Source of the DNA: a bacterium ADurb.Bin243
GTDB lineage: Bacteria > Muiribacteriota > UBA9980
Assembly: GCA_002069765.1 (NCBI GenBank)
Contig: MWBZ01000007.1
Span: 1-64,000 of the forward strand
Direction of reading: 5' to 3'
DNA length: 64,000 nt
Shown here: positions 43,013 to 51,373 of the stretch, one piece after another
Numbering within the stretch: the stretch's first letter is position 1
How the letters are laid out: the number at the start of each line of letters is the position of its first letter
Notes under the pieces: model-generated
Seen by the model: only the letters and a program-made list of their open reading frames with translations
Database searches by the model: none
What the model was told of the DNA's origin: nothing
Made by a program: the position numbers and the translations under genes

Positions 43013-43051
43013 TTATCCACTTGTGGAAATTGTGGATAAGTCTGTGAATAA
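43013..43051. other. Cluster of four DnaA-box-like 9-mers (candidate replication origin)
   Basis: Four 9-mers lie within 39 bp: TTATCCACT at 43013-43021 (one mismatch to TTATNCACA), TGTGGAAAT at 43022-43030 (reverse, one mismatch), TGTGGATAA at 43031-43039 (reverse, exact) and TGTGAATAA at 43043-43051 (reverse, exact). Spacing is essentially gapless. An A+T-rich segment with runs such as AAATTATTTTTTAAAAAC follows (43052-43130), suited to a DNA-unwinding element. No dnaA, gyrB or parA gene is beside it, so it is only a candidate origin; DnaA-titration or regulation by DnaA is the alternative. Confidence 0.6.
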
Positions 43052-43131
43052 CTATAAATCAAGGCTTTTTAAAATATCGAAATTGTTAGTAATTTTGTTT
43101 AAATTATTTTTTAAAAACTATTGACACGATT

Positions 43132-44742
43132 TTAGCTTTTAGGCGGCGGCGGGGGCGGAAACAATGTTTTAAAATTGGAGCCGTCTATGATAATTCCGTT
43201 TTTATTTTTATCGTCTTCGATTGAAAACATTTTTTTAACCAGTTCCTCGTAAATCGAATTTATGCTGACGCCCGCTTCCTGCGGAACCGCAAGGTCGTCG
43301 TATATATTCAATTCGCATATTCTGATATTTGTTTTGCATAGATTTTTCGCCAATTTTACAAGCATCGAAGAGTTCGCCGTTTCTTTTAAATTTTCTTCAG
43401 GCATATTTTTTAAAAATACCGAGCTCTGGAAGTTTTCAGCATGCATTTTTTTAAAAACGCCCAGGCATTTTAACCGCGCGCTATAGAACGGGTTCGATAT
43501 TATTTTCACCTTCCCGAATATTTTGGCCATATCTATTAAGACATAAGATTCGCCGAAACAGCTGAATCTGGCGACGTATTTTTTGCCGTCTTCCTCGGAG
43601 ATGGAGTTGAAATACTTAGCGATCGAGGCGTCTTTCGAGCCGCGCAGTTCGTTTCTCACGAACGCTTCCAGAGTCTGGGAATTGGCGATCATAAATTCCT
43701 GGGTAATTTCCGGGATATTTTCCAGCTTCGAATGCAGAAACTGGTATGTGGCAGCCGGATAATGATTGATAGTAGAGGATTTTTGATAAAAATTCTTGAA
43801 AAGCGGGTACGAAAAAATTTCAGCCCCGCCGTTTATATCGAGATTCGAAAGAAGGACTTCGCATTTTTCGTCGGTCGTCGAAAGGCATGAAAGCATTACG
43901 TTGAGATTCGATATGTAAACGTTTTCATCGGATATGCATTCGCATAAAAATTCCATGAGCTCCGAGCCTTTTTTAATTTCGCCGTTTGCCATTACCGCTT
44001 TGATAGGCGATAAATATTTATTGGTCGATACGCATTTAAACGCGAACCTGTAAACCGCGTAATCCATGGATTGCATTTTAAAAGCCGGACCCTGTATTGG
44101 CTTATAACAATAAGAGCAAAAAGTGTCGCCGCACGAATAGCCCGAATGGTTGCAGCCTAAAACGGCGACAGAATTTTTATTGCTTTCGACGACGGTCGTT
44201 TTTTCTATTATGAAACCGCGGTCTTCGCGTAAAATTTTGGCGGCGGCTTCTATAACTATTTCATATAAAACCTTATAGAACGAGCAATTGAAAATATATA
44301 TCGAATTGGTAGAAGTATTGTAGCAGTATAGCGGGACGTTATCGAAAATACCGTTGATGACGTAAACGTTGACTTTGAAAGGCACAATGCTTCCCTGGCG
44401 TTCCACTCCGGATTCCTGGGCCTGCTCGGAATATTCGCGGGGATTGTAAAAATTATCGGTGAAAAATTCGGAAATGTGCCTGGAAGTGGTGGTAAGCCTC
44501 ACGCGCACTCCGTGTATAATGACGTCGCATAGAAAAACTTTTTCTTTTTCTTCTATGCTTTTGATATGCGCGAACATTTTTTCGAGCACGGTTTCATCGA
44601 CATTGATCCGGTTTGATGACGATTTCGTAAAATCCTCACGCACAGACGTTATTACGTTCGAAACGCCTATTTTAGATCCTTCGTATTCAAAAACGCCTGA
44701 ATCGTTATTGCTGGCGGAAGACGTGAAATAATATAAATCCAT
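43132..44742 (-). CDS. Unrecognised 536-residue protein with a Cys/His motif
   Basis: I do not recognise this protein. It has no signal peptide or membrane segment and is rich in Ser/Asn at the start (MDLYYFTSSASNNDSGVFEYEG). A cysteine/histidine cluster, LGCNHSGYSCGDTFCSYC, at about residues 204-221 might bind zinc. The C-terminus ends in a proline run (PPPPPPKS). The rest has mixed alpha/beta predictions by eye with no repeat. A GGGAG precedes the ATG. It is next to the DnaA-box cluster, on the minus strand, so if that cluster is the origin it is the first gene on that side. No functional inference is warranted. Confidence 0.75.
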   Translation of the reverse strand: MDLYYFTSSASNNDSGVFEYEGSKIGVSNVITSVREDFTKSSSNRINVDETVLEKMFAHIKSIEEKEKVFLCDVIIHGVRVRLTTTSRHISEFFTDNFYNPREYSEQAQESGVERQGSIVPFKVNVYVINGIFDNVPLYCYNTSTNSIYIFNCSFYKVLYEIVIEAAAKILREDRGFIIEKTTVVESNKNSVAVLGCNHSGYSCGDTFCSYCYKPIQGPAFKMQSMDYAVYRFAFKCVSTNKYLSPIKAVMANGEIKKGSELMEFLCECISDENVYISNLNVMLSCLSTTDEKCEVLLSNLDINGGAEIFSYPLFKNFYQKSSTINHYPAATYQFLHSKLENIPEITQEFMIANSQTLEAFVRNELRGSKDASIAKYFNSISEEDGKKYVARFSCFGESYVLIDMAKIFGKVKIISNPFYSARLKCLGVFKKMHAENFQSSVFLKNMPEENLKETANSSMLVKLAKNLCKTNIRICELNIYDDLAVPQEAGVSINSIYEELVKKMFSIEDDKNKNGIIIDGSNFKTLFPPPPPPKS

Positions 44743-44989
44743 CGAAAATACTCCCGTAAAATACTTTTACCATTTAAGTTATTATCGGCATTTAATTCGG
44801 TTTACGAACATATATTATATAAAAAAGCTTTATGTAAAAAGCGCGGAGGTTTAGTTTAAAAATTCAGAACCGATATTTTAGCGTCAAATTTTAGTTGAAA
44901 AATAAAGAAAATTAATGTAAAATTAAAACCGCTTCACTTAATCCGCCAATTTTACGATTTTAACCTCATATTTTATTGCGTGTTAAATT

Positions 44990-45976
44990 ATGAATTATTT
45001 AGAAATCATATCGCCCGTAAAAAAAGAGCTCGAGTCGGTCGAAACGATTATCGGCAAATATTTGAAATCCGAATTTAAAGCTATCGACGATTTAAGCGAA
45101 TATATATTCAGCACGCGCGGAAAACTCATAAGGCCGGCTTTGCTGCTCTTATCATGCGCGCTCTTTTCCCGCGTTAATTCCAGAGCCATTAAAACGGCCG
45201 CCGCTGTAGAACTCGTGCATTCGGCCACGCTCGTCCACGACGATATTATCGATAACGCCGCCATACGCCGCGGAAAACCCTCGTTCAATAAAAAATTCGG
45301 CAATACCGCGGCGGTACTGTTCGGAGATTATCTTTACTGCCAGGCTTTTGAAATAATATCTAAATTCGGGGAAAAATATATAGCCGAAAACCTCCTTTTT
45401 GCGGCCCGCTCCATGTGCGAAGGCGAAATATTTCAAAATATAGTCAATTACAACCCCGATATCGGCTTTAACGAATATATTAAGATAATAGAAAGCAAAA
45501 CCGCCCGCTTTATTTCTAAATGCGCGGAACTTGGCGCCTATTGCGCCAAAGCCTCGCCAGCCGACGTTGAAAACATTAGAAAATTCGGCCTTAATATGGG
45601 AATCGCCTTCCAGATAGCCGACGACGTCCTCGACGTTTCGTCCGACGATAAAACCATAGGTAAACCTGCCGCTAAAGATTTACCCGAAGGTAAAATCACT
45701 CTCCCGCTAATGCTGCTTTTCGATAAACTCGATCCAAAAATCAGCGCGGGCATTATAAAAAAAATAAAATCGGCTAAAAATAAAAAAATGGACCCCGGCT
45801 TCGTGAGTAAGCTTATGAGCCTGTGCAGGCAGCACGGCACGCCGGCCCTTTCCATGGGCATAGCTCAAAAATATACCGCGCGGGCTATTTCATATTTAAA
45901 TAAAGCCGGCGGCGATAAAAAAATAAAAGAAGCTATGAAAGCCTTCTGCGAATTCATGACATCTCGCAACTCTTAA
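44990..45976 (+). CDS. Polyprenyl diphosphate synthase
   Basis: A 328-residue trans-prenyltransferase of the octaprenyl/solanesyl type. The first aspartate-rich motif is VHDDIIDNAAIRRGKPS and the second FQIADDVLDVSSDD; both are complete. Aromatic or bulky residues before the first motif set the chain length, and the ALVH...HSATLVHDDII context fits long-chain (C40-C50) synthases. It supplies the side chain of quinones or similar lipids, in the cytoplasm at the membrane. The ATG follows a poorly matched SD. It is a single plus-strand gene, facing away from the unknown minus-strand gene across 250 bases. Confidence 0.93.
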   Translation: MNYLEIISPVKKELESVETIIGKYLKSEFKAIDDLSEYIFSTRGKLIRPALLLLSCALFSRVNSRAIKTAAAVELVHSATLVHDDIIDNAAIRRGKPSFNKKFGNTAAVLFGDYLYCQAFEIISKFGEKYIAENLLFAARSMCEGEIFQNIVNYNPDIGFNEYIKIIESKTARFISKCAELGAYCAKASPADVENIRKFGLNMGIAFQIADDVLDVSSDDKTIGKPAAKDLPEGKITLPLMLLFDKLDPKISAGIIKKIKSAKNKKMDPGFVSKLMSLCRQHGTPALSMGIAQKYTARAISYLNKAGGDKKIKEAMKAFCEFMTSRNS

Positions 45977-46121
45977 ATTTTCGAATCTAATAAATTTAAA
46001 ATTTTGAAACAAAACGGCGGATTTTTAGTATAATACAGTATGCGTTTTTATCCCGCGCCTGTTTTATAATTTTTTTGTTAAAAATTTCAAACGGATAAAA
46101 TAAAAAATGAAGGTGATGAGT

Positions 46122-47783
46122 ATGATTAGTTCCGCAGTCCTGCATTTAAGGCGGATCAGGCCCGTATATTTAACGGCGGCCGCACTGATATGCCTCATGC
46201 TTTTTAGTTACATTTCTTACGCCGGAGAGGTTTCCGACGTTTTAGACTCGATAAAAAAAGACAGAATACAACGTGGCGAAGACGGCGCCGCAAACGGCTC
46301 GGTCAACGTTTCCGACGGATCTTATCTTAACGTAAGAACCGGGCCCGGAACTAATTTTGAAATAATCGGCCGCCTCCACAGAAGCGACAGCGTAAAAATC
46401 CTCGAAGAAAATCTCGGCTGGTATAAAATAAATTATAACGGCTCCACTGCCTGGATAAACGGATATTACGTAAGCGGCGTGTCTTTGAACGATATGATGC
46501 CCGTCGCGGTTTACGGCGTAGTTTCCGTTCCTGACGGAGAAAGCGTGAGCCTCAGAGTGGGCGCCGGAATTAATAATACCGCGGTGGACAGCCTTGCCAA
46601 CGGAACGCGCTTCAGGGTGCTCGATAAACAGGACGGCTGGTATAAAGTAGAAGTGGCCGGTCACGAAAACGCTCTGTGGGTAAACGGTTCATTCGTTAAA
46701 TTAATAGATTCCATAGAAGACCCGCCCGCCGTCGATAACCAGCCCGCATACGTCGACGTAGATACCACCCTTAATTTAAGGACCGGCCCGTCCACCTCCA
46801 ATCCCATAATGCAGGAGCTCGCCGACAGGACGCAGCTTACCATAATAGGCGTTGAAGGCGCGTGGTATAAGGTGAAACTTTCAAACGGAACTATAGGATA
46901 TTGCCACTCCAGCTATATTAAAAAAGGCGTTCCTCCGGCCGTCGACGAAACAAGCGGCCCCGGAGTCTCAGATGCCGTTTCCGGCGATAAAAACGTTCTC
47001 GAATCCATGCAGCTGCCGGCGGACGCGAGCGGCATTACCCCGGAAGTCGCTTCAAATATACTCGCCGGCCTCGGCTACGGCCGCTTCAACGGCTTCGACC
47101 AGGCGCTTAAAACCTTCCAGTCGGCTTCCATCGGAAGCTGGAATGCCGGAAAAACCTATACCAGAGGAGTTCTTGACGACACCACAAAGAAAAAGCTCCT
47201 CGAACAGGGCAAAATGTTCCAGCAGGCCCTGGCTAAATATCCTGCCGGAACGGTTTCTAAAAACAGCACGCAGTTCAATCAGTGGGTTTCAAACGCGGCG
47301 GCGGCAATGAAAAATATGCCCACCGGCCTTATGGACAATTCCGGAAACGCCATATCTAAAGAAGCTTTAGTCCACGGCATACTGCAGCAGGAATCGGGCA
47401 AATATCACTGGCGCGACAGAAAAATAACGGTTTCGAGCGCCGGCGCGGTGGGCTTTATGCAGATAATGCCATTTCATACCGCCACCGCCGGAAATATATA
47501 CGATCCCGAAGCCAATCTCGCCTTCGGCGTAAAATATATAGACGATCAATTAGGCCGTTCCGACTGGAAAACTTCAGGCGACGACGCCTCCTCTATGCTC
47601 GCTAAAGCGCTTGCCGCCTATAACGGCGGGCCGGGCCGGGCGGCTTTAAAAAATATGAGCTGGGACGAAATAGTCAGAAGCAACTCAATCCCCCGCGAAT
47701 CAATACATTACGCCATCAATATCAGAAAAAAACTTAACGTGAGAATATCGGCCGCCGAAGAAGCCTGGATGGCTTCGCGCTAA
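46122..47783 (+). CDS. Triple SH3-domain lytic transglycosylase
   Basis: A 553-residue exported enzyme. It has a signal segment (RPVYLTAAALICLMLFSYISYAGE) and three bacterial SH3 domains (~60-120, ~135-200, ~215-270; each with L.VR.GP/GAG ... W.KV). A C-terminal SLT domain follows (~405-520), with the catalytic glutamate in QESGKYHW, then GAVGFMQIMPFHTA and the ALAAYNGGPG motif. It cleaves peptidoglycan glycan strands to 1,6-anhydro products. ATG 46122 is preferred over 46107/46116 because an AAGGTG site precedes it, as for the next gene. A TTGAAA-TATAAT pair (46004-46034) is a possible but 19-bp-spaced promoter. It and the following gene appear to be co-transcribed. Confidence 0.9.
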   Translation: MISSAVLHLRRIRPVYLTAAALICLMLFSYISYAGEVSDVLDSIKKDRIQRGEDGAANGSVNVSDGSYLNVRTGPGTNFEIIGRLHRSDSVKILEENLGWYKINYNGSTAWINGYYVSGVSLNDMMPVAVYGVVSVPDGESVSLRVGAGINNTAVDSLANGTRFRVLDKQDGWYKVEVAGHENALWVNGSFVKLIDSIEDPPAVDNQPAYVDVDTTLNLRTGPSTSNPIMQELADRTQLTIIGVEGAWYKVKLSNGTIGYCHSSYIKKGVPPAVDETSGPGVSDAVSGDKNVLESMQLPADASGITPEVASNILAGLGYGRFNGFDQALKTFQSASIGSWNAGKTYTRGVLDDTTKKKLLEQGKMFQQALAKYPAGTVSKNSTQFNQWVSNAAAAMKNMPTGLMDNSGNAISKEALVHGILQQESGKYHWRDRKITVSSAGAVGFMQIMPFHTATAGNIYDPEANLAFGVKYIDDQLGRSDWKTSGDDASSMLAKALAAYNGGPGRAALKNMSWDEIVRSNSIPRESIHYAINIRKKLNVRISAAEEAWMASR

Positions 47784-47832
47784 AACTCGAACGGCCTGCG
47801 ATTTAACAAATTTAAATAAAAAGGTGATATAA

Positions 47833-48687
47833 ATGAAGCATATCAATAAAAATGAATATATAGGCGGTTATAATAAAATTTCAGGTTACGCCCGCGTGGC
47901 TTGCACGGCGTTATTGGCCCTGACGGCTTTTATGCCGATAGCGTCCTACGCCGGCACCCCTGCCGCAAGGCCGCTGGATGAAAGAATAATAGAAAAGCTC
48001 GATAAAAACGAACGCCCGGGCTTTACGGCCTTCGGCGACGTGGACGGCGATAAAATCGACGAGATTATATTGAGCGTGGATAAAATTTCGCAGGCCTCTC
48101 AACAGGACGCGCCCGAATCGAAACTGGCTATTTTTTATAAAGATAAAATAACCACGATCGACTCGTTCTCGGTCTATATTGAAAAATTAGAGTTAGCCGA
48201 TATAGACGGCTGCGGCAACAAAGAAATAATATTTTTAAGGCGCGGCGGAATGAAAAACCTTATGGAAGTATATGCGCTTAAGGCCGAAAAAAAAGACGGC
48301 GGCGATAAAAATTTCAAAGTGTTCTTTAAATCAGATGGAGTCAACGAAGGAAAGTTCGACATTATAAAATCACCCGAAGGCGCCGTCACTCTGGTGATCG
48401 GCGGTTATCTCGCCGCGCCGGGCGCTATAGCGCCTCATCTCGAATTCAGCCATTTTTACGCGTATGATAAAACCGCTTCAAGGCTCAAACTGGTTAAAAA
48501 AAATTACGAGCGGCCTAAAACCCTTTCGCAGGAATACGAAATGGCGTATCTGAGCCTTCTGGAAAATAAAAAAGACGATGCGGTAAAACGACTCGAACGC
48601 ATTATACGCTCGGCCAAAACCGCCAAATCCGAAGACAGCGCCGATATTCTCAAGGAATGCGAAACGCTTCTGGCTAAAATAAAATAA
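47833..48687 (+). CDS. Secreted FG-GAP-like protein, function unknown
   Basis: A 284-residue protein with a signal region (ACTALLALTAFMPIASYAGTPAA). Two segments look like FG-GAP/VCBS-type beta-propeller repeats: AFGDVDGDKIDEIILSV and LELADIDGCGNKEIIFLRR. The C-terminus is helical, with DDAVKRLERIIRS resembling a TPR. Together these suggest a calcium- or protein-binding surface protein. The start uses AAGGTGAT. It lies 49 bases after the transglycosylase gene and is likely in its operon, so a role at the wall is suggested. Confidence 0.7.
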   Translation: MKHINKNEYIGGYNKISGYARVACTALLALTAFMPIASYAGTPAARPLDERIIEKLDKNERPGFTAFGDVDGDKIDEIILSVDKISQASQQDAPESKLAIFYKDKITTIDSFSVYIEKLELADIDGCGNKEIIFLRRGGMKNLMEVYALKAEKKDGGDKNFKVFFKSDGVNEGKFDIIKSPEGAVTLVIGGYLAAPGAIAPHLEFSHFYAYDKTASRLKLVKKNYERPKTLSQEYEMAYLSLLENKKDDAVKRLERIIRSAKTAKSEDSADILKECETLLAKIK

Positions 48688-48738
48688 GCGGTTACGCCTC
48701 GCAAGCACACACTCAATAACTAAATAACATAAAGCATC

Positions 48739-48780
48739 AAACGGCGCTCGTTTTGTTAAAACAGCGCCGTTTAATATTCT
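48739..48780. terminator. Hairpin terminator downstream of the FG-GAP-like gene
   Basis: A 10-bp stem, AAACGGCGCT / AGCGCCGTTT (48739-48748 and 48763-48772), with a 14-base loop. The T-tract is weak, so termination may be partial. Confidence 0.55.
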
Positions 48781-48782
48781 TA

Positions 48783-48811
48783 TTGAAATATATCCATTAA
48801 TCTGTTATCAT
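48783..48811 (+). promoter_or_regulatory. Promoter of the pseudouridine synthase gene
   Basis: TTGAAA (48783-48788), a 17-bp spacer and TATCAT (48806-48811), ending 7 bases before the ATG at 48819. Like 16034, its start point would coincide with the start codon, giving a possibly leaderless mRNA; no Shine-Dalgarno is present. Confidence 0.55.
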
Positions 48812-48818
48812 ATAGCTT

Positions 48819-49694
48819 ATGATGATAAATAAAGATAAAAAAACAACAACCGGAAAATCCTTTAAAAAAAATAACGAAAAAACTGGCGCCAAATTTAAAT
48901 CCAGGCCCGATGCGGCGCCGAAAGCTAAAACTATCAGCTTCAACTCTCAGGACGGCGTGTGCGCGCTTTACAGGGCGCTGTCTAAATTATCAGTGTGCTC
49001 GAGGACCGCTGCCAAAGAATATATAACCGGCGGCCGCGTCATGGTCAACGGCACGATCATAAATGATATGATGTACAGCGTTAATCTTAAAAAAGATAAA
49101 ATCAAAGTCGATGGAAAAGCCGTCAGCGAAAAAAAATACCAGTACATCGCGTTCAACAAGCCCGCAGGCTACGAAACCAGCTGCCGCGCGTCTATTAAAT
49201 CAGCTAAAACCATATACGAACTCATCCCGTTCGCAAAAGCTAACGGCCTCAATCCCGCCGGATGGCTCGATAAGGAATCGCGCGGCCTTATAATACTTAC
49301 CAACGATAACGCTTTTTCAGATAAAATATCGGGCGGAAACTCTAAATTAGCTAAGCATTATATGGTTAAAACCAACGCGGATATCGACGAAGAACAGATA
49401 AAAGAATTCGCTCAGGGAATCGTAATAACCGACGGAACGGGCGATAGCGTTAAAACCCGCCCATGCAGCATAAAACATGTCGGTGAATGCGCTTACGAAG
49501 TAACGCTCACCCAGGGAATCAACCGGCAGATAAGAAAAATGTTCGAATATTTCGGCGTTAAAGTCGTTGATTTATTCAGGTATAAAATAGGCAAACTCGA
49601 AATAGCAGACGATAACGAAGGAACTTTCTTCAATATAAAACCAGAAGACATCACAGGCGTTCAAACTGATAAGCAGGCTAAAAAGAAAGTATAA
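48819..49694 (+). CDS. Pseudouridine synthase (RsuA/RluB/RluF type)
   Basis: A 291-residue rRNA pseudouridine synthase. A basic N-terminus precedes an S4 RNA-binding domain (~50-115: LYRALSKLSVCSRTAAKEYITGGRVMVNG) and the catalytic domain (~120-275). The motif with the catalytic aspartate is GWLDKESRGLIILTND; QGINRQIRKMFEYFGVKVVDLFRYKIG is the family's C-terminal motif. It isomerises specific uridines in 16S or 23S rRNA; which one is not visible. The N-terminal 40 residues are Lys-rich and low complexity, longer than usual. The start is unusual because no ribosome-binding site precedes it. Confidence 0.92.
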   Translation: MMINKDKKTTTGKSFKKNNEKTGAKFKSRPDAAPKAKTISFNSQDGVCALYRALSKLSVCSRTAAKEYITGGRVMVNGTIINDMMYSVNLKKDKIKVDGKAVSEKKYQYIAFNKPAGYETSCRASIKSAKTIYELIPFAKANGLNPAGWLDKESRGLIILTNDNAFSDKISGGNSKLAKHYMVKTNADIDEEQIKEFAQGIVITDGTGDSVKTRPCSIKHVGECAYEVTLTQGINRQIRKMFEYFGVKVVDLFRYKIGKLEIADDNEGTFFNIKPEDITGVQTDKQAKKKV

Positions 49695-49888
49695 ATTAAC
49701 GGCAGCCCGCTGCCGGTTAAATGTGCATTACATAAAAATATAATAAAACGATTGAATCACGCCAGCGTTTCGGCTCTAATAAATCCCTATTTTAACAACG
49801 GTTTTGGTAAATTTGAAAAATATCTTAATAAGTTTTTATTGATGGCATATTACTTGCTTTATTAAAATTGGACAGGAGGGCTTCAAGA

Positions 49889-51373
49889 ATGGCAATTGCT
49901 AAAAACGGTAAAAAAAATGAAACCAAGAAAACGTCTGCGGTGAAGGAAAAATCTGCTGAAAAAAAAGGAGTTTCCGGCGCGGCGTCTTCGCGAAAATCGA
50001 TCGCGGCTGAAGAAAAACCTTTAAAAACCGCTAAAGCGAAAGCCGAAAAGCCCCTGAAAACCGAAAAGAAAATCACTGCTAAAAGCGCTAAAACGGCGGC
50101 GCCTGAAAAAAAGAAAATAAATGCGGCAAAAATGCCGGAACCTGAAACCGTTAAAAAAGAAGAAATTTTAAAAACCGTAAAAGCCTCTTCCGCGGCCGTA
50201 AAAACAAAAACCGCGGATACGGCCGAAGTAAAGGAGCGGGTTGGCGTGAAAAAAACATTGACCTCCAGGCCTAAATCATCGGGCCCGGCTAAAACTGAAA
50301 AAAACGGCGCAGTTTCTAAAACGGCCGTTAAAGATGAAAAAAAATCTAAAACCCCCGCCGGCGCAAAAGCTAAAACTGCCATAAAAAAGACGGCGGCAGA
50401 AAAAAGCCCATCAAAAGTCCAGAAGCGCGAAGTTAAAAAAGTCGTCGTTAAAACTCCTCTCGCTAAACCCGAAGCTATGAACGTCATATCTTCCGACGTC
50501 GAAAACCTTTACGGCAAGCATTATATAATAAACACAGCCCAGGAATTGCCTGAATCATACGGCAAAAACAGGCTTATAACTCTCGTGCGCGACCCCGAGT
50601 GGATATACACTTTCTGGGACGTGGCCGGAGAAACCATAACCGAAATTAAAAATACCATGGGCGCTAAAGAATTCAACGACGCTAAAAGAATACTGCGTTT
50701 ATACGACGGCGGCGAAGCCGGAAACTACTCCGATATAGAACTCACCGACACCGCTTCTTCATGGTACATTCACGTGAAACCCGAAGCCAGATACGTTCTC
50801 GAACTCGGGTACCGCTCTAAAACCGGAGATTTTTATAAAATGGCGTCTTCTAACGATGTGGCTATGCCCAGCCAGAGGGTTTCAGAACACAGCGACGAAA
50901 AATGGATGGTCAAAGACGGAGTTTTCGAGAAAATATACGAACTTTCAGGCGGATCGCAGCTCGGAATGAGCTCGGCCGATATCATGCAGGCTATGGCGCG
51001 CGGAATGAAACCCGAAGAATTTTCCCAGCTTATATCGCGCGGAATTTCATCCGAAACCCTTTCGTCGCAGTTCGCAGCCGAAAAAGCCCGCGAAGAACAG
51101 GAAGTTAAAAAACAACGCAAATTCTGGATGGTGCTCAATACCGAACTTATCGTCTATGGCGCCACCGAACCCGACGCCAGCGTCACCCTCATGGATAAAC
51201 CCATCAAATTGAGGCCGGATGGAACTTTTTCGATCAGAATGGCCCTGCCCGACGGCGACGTAGATATACCCGCGGTCGGAGTTTCAGCCGATAAGATCGA
51301 CAAAATAACCATTACCCCCGAAGTGCATAAGAGAACACACTACAGCAAGGCCGAAAAGGAGAGCGCTCTCTAA
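49889..51373 (+). CDS. DUF4912 protein with long Lys/Ala-rich N-terminal tail
   Basis: A 494-residue protein. Residues ~1-200 are a histone-H1-like Lys/Ala/Pro-rich tail. The second part (~205-330) is DUF4912: YGKNRLITLVRDPEWIYTFWDVAGE and later LRLYDGGEAGNYSDIELTDTASSWYIHV are typical, and a C-terminal 120 residues hold an Ig-like region. DUF4912 genes are often next to GH57 glucan-branching enzymes, as here, pointing to alpha-glucan metabolism; the tail suggests binding to a polyanion such as nucleic acid or glycogen. The start is ATG 49889 behind AGGAGG; a TTG at 49868 precedes the site. Its stop overlaps the GH57 start by one base (TAATG). Confidence 0.85.
   Translation: MAIAKNGKKNETKKTSAVKEKSAEKKGVSGAASSRKSIAAEEKPLKTAKAKAEKPLKTEKKITAKSAKTAAPEKKKINAAKMPEPETVKKEEILKTVKASSAAVKTKTADTAEVKERVGVKKTLTSRPKSSGPAKTEKNGAVSKTAVKDEKKSKTPAGAKAKTAIKKTAAEKSPSKVQKREVKKVVVKTPLAKPEAMNVISSDVENLYGKHYIINTAQELPESYGKNRLITLVRDPEWIYTFWDVAGETITEIKNTMGAKEFNDAKRILRLYDGGEAGNYSDIELTDTASSWYIHVKPEARYVLELGYRSKTGDFYKMASSNDVAMPSQRVSEHSDEKWMVKDGVFEKIYELSGGSQLGMSSADIMQAMARGMKPEEFSQLISRGISSETLSSQFAAEKAREEQEVKKQRKFWMVLNTELIVYGATEPDASVTLMDKPIKLRPDGTFSIRMALPDGDVDIPAVGVSADKIDKITITPEVHKRTHYSKAEKESAL

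Noticed and set aside
43132-44742. Cysteine motif of the unknown protein as a heme-binding CxxCH site
   Set aside because: The order CNHSGYSCGDTFCSYC has no CxxCH, and there is no signal peptide for periplasmic heme attachment.
48739-48780. Attachment-site-like inverted repeat near 48.7 kb
   Set aside because: It is a simple hairpin with the position and length of a terminator; no integrase or direct-repeat partner was seen.
49825-50487. 220-residue antisense frame opposite the DUF4912 gene
   Set aside because: It is a shadow of the Lys/Ala-rich codons of the tail, which create stop-free reverse frames.
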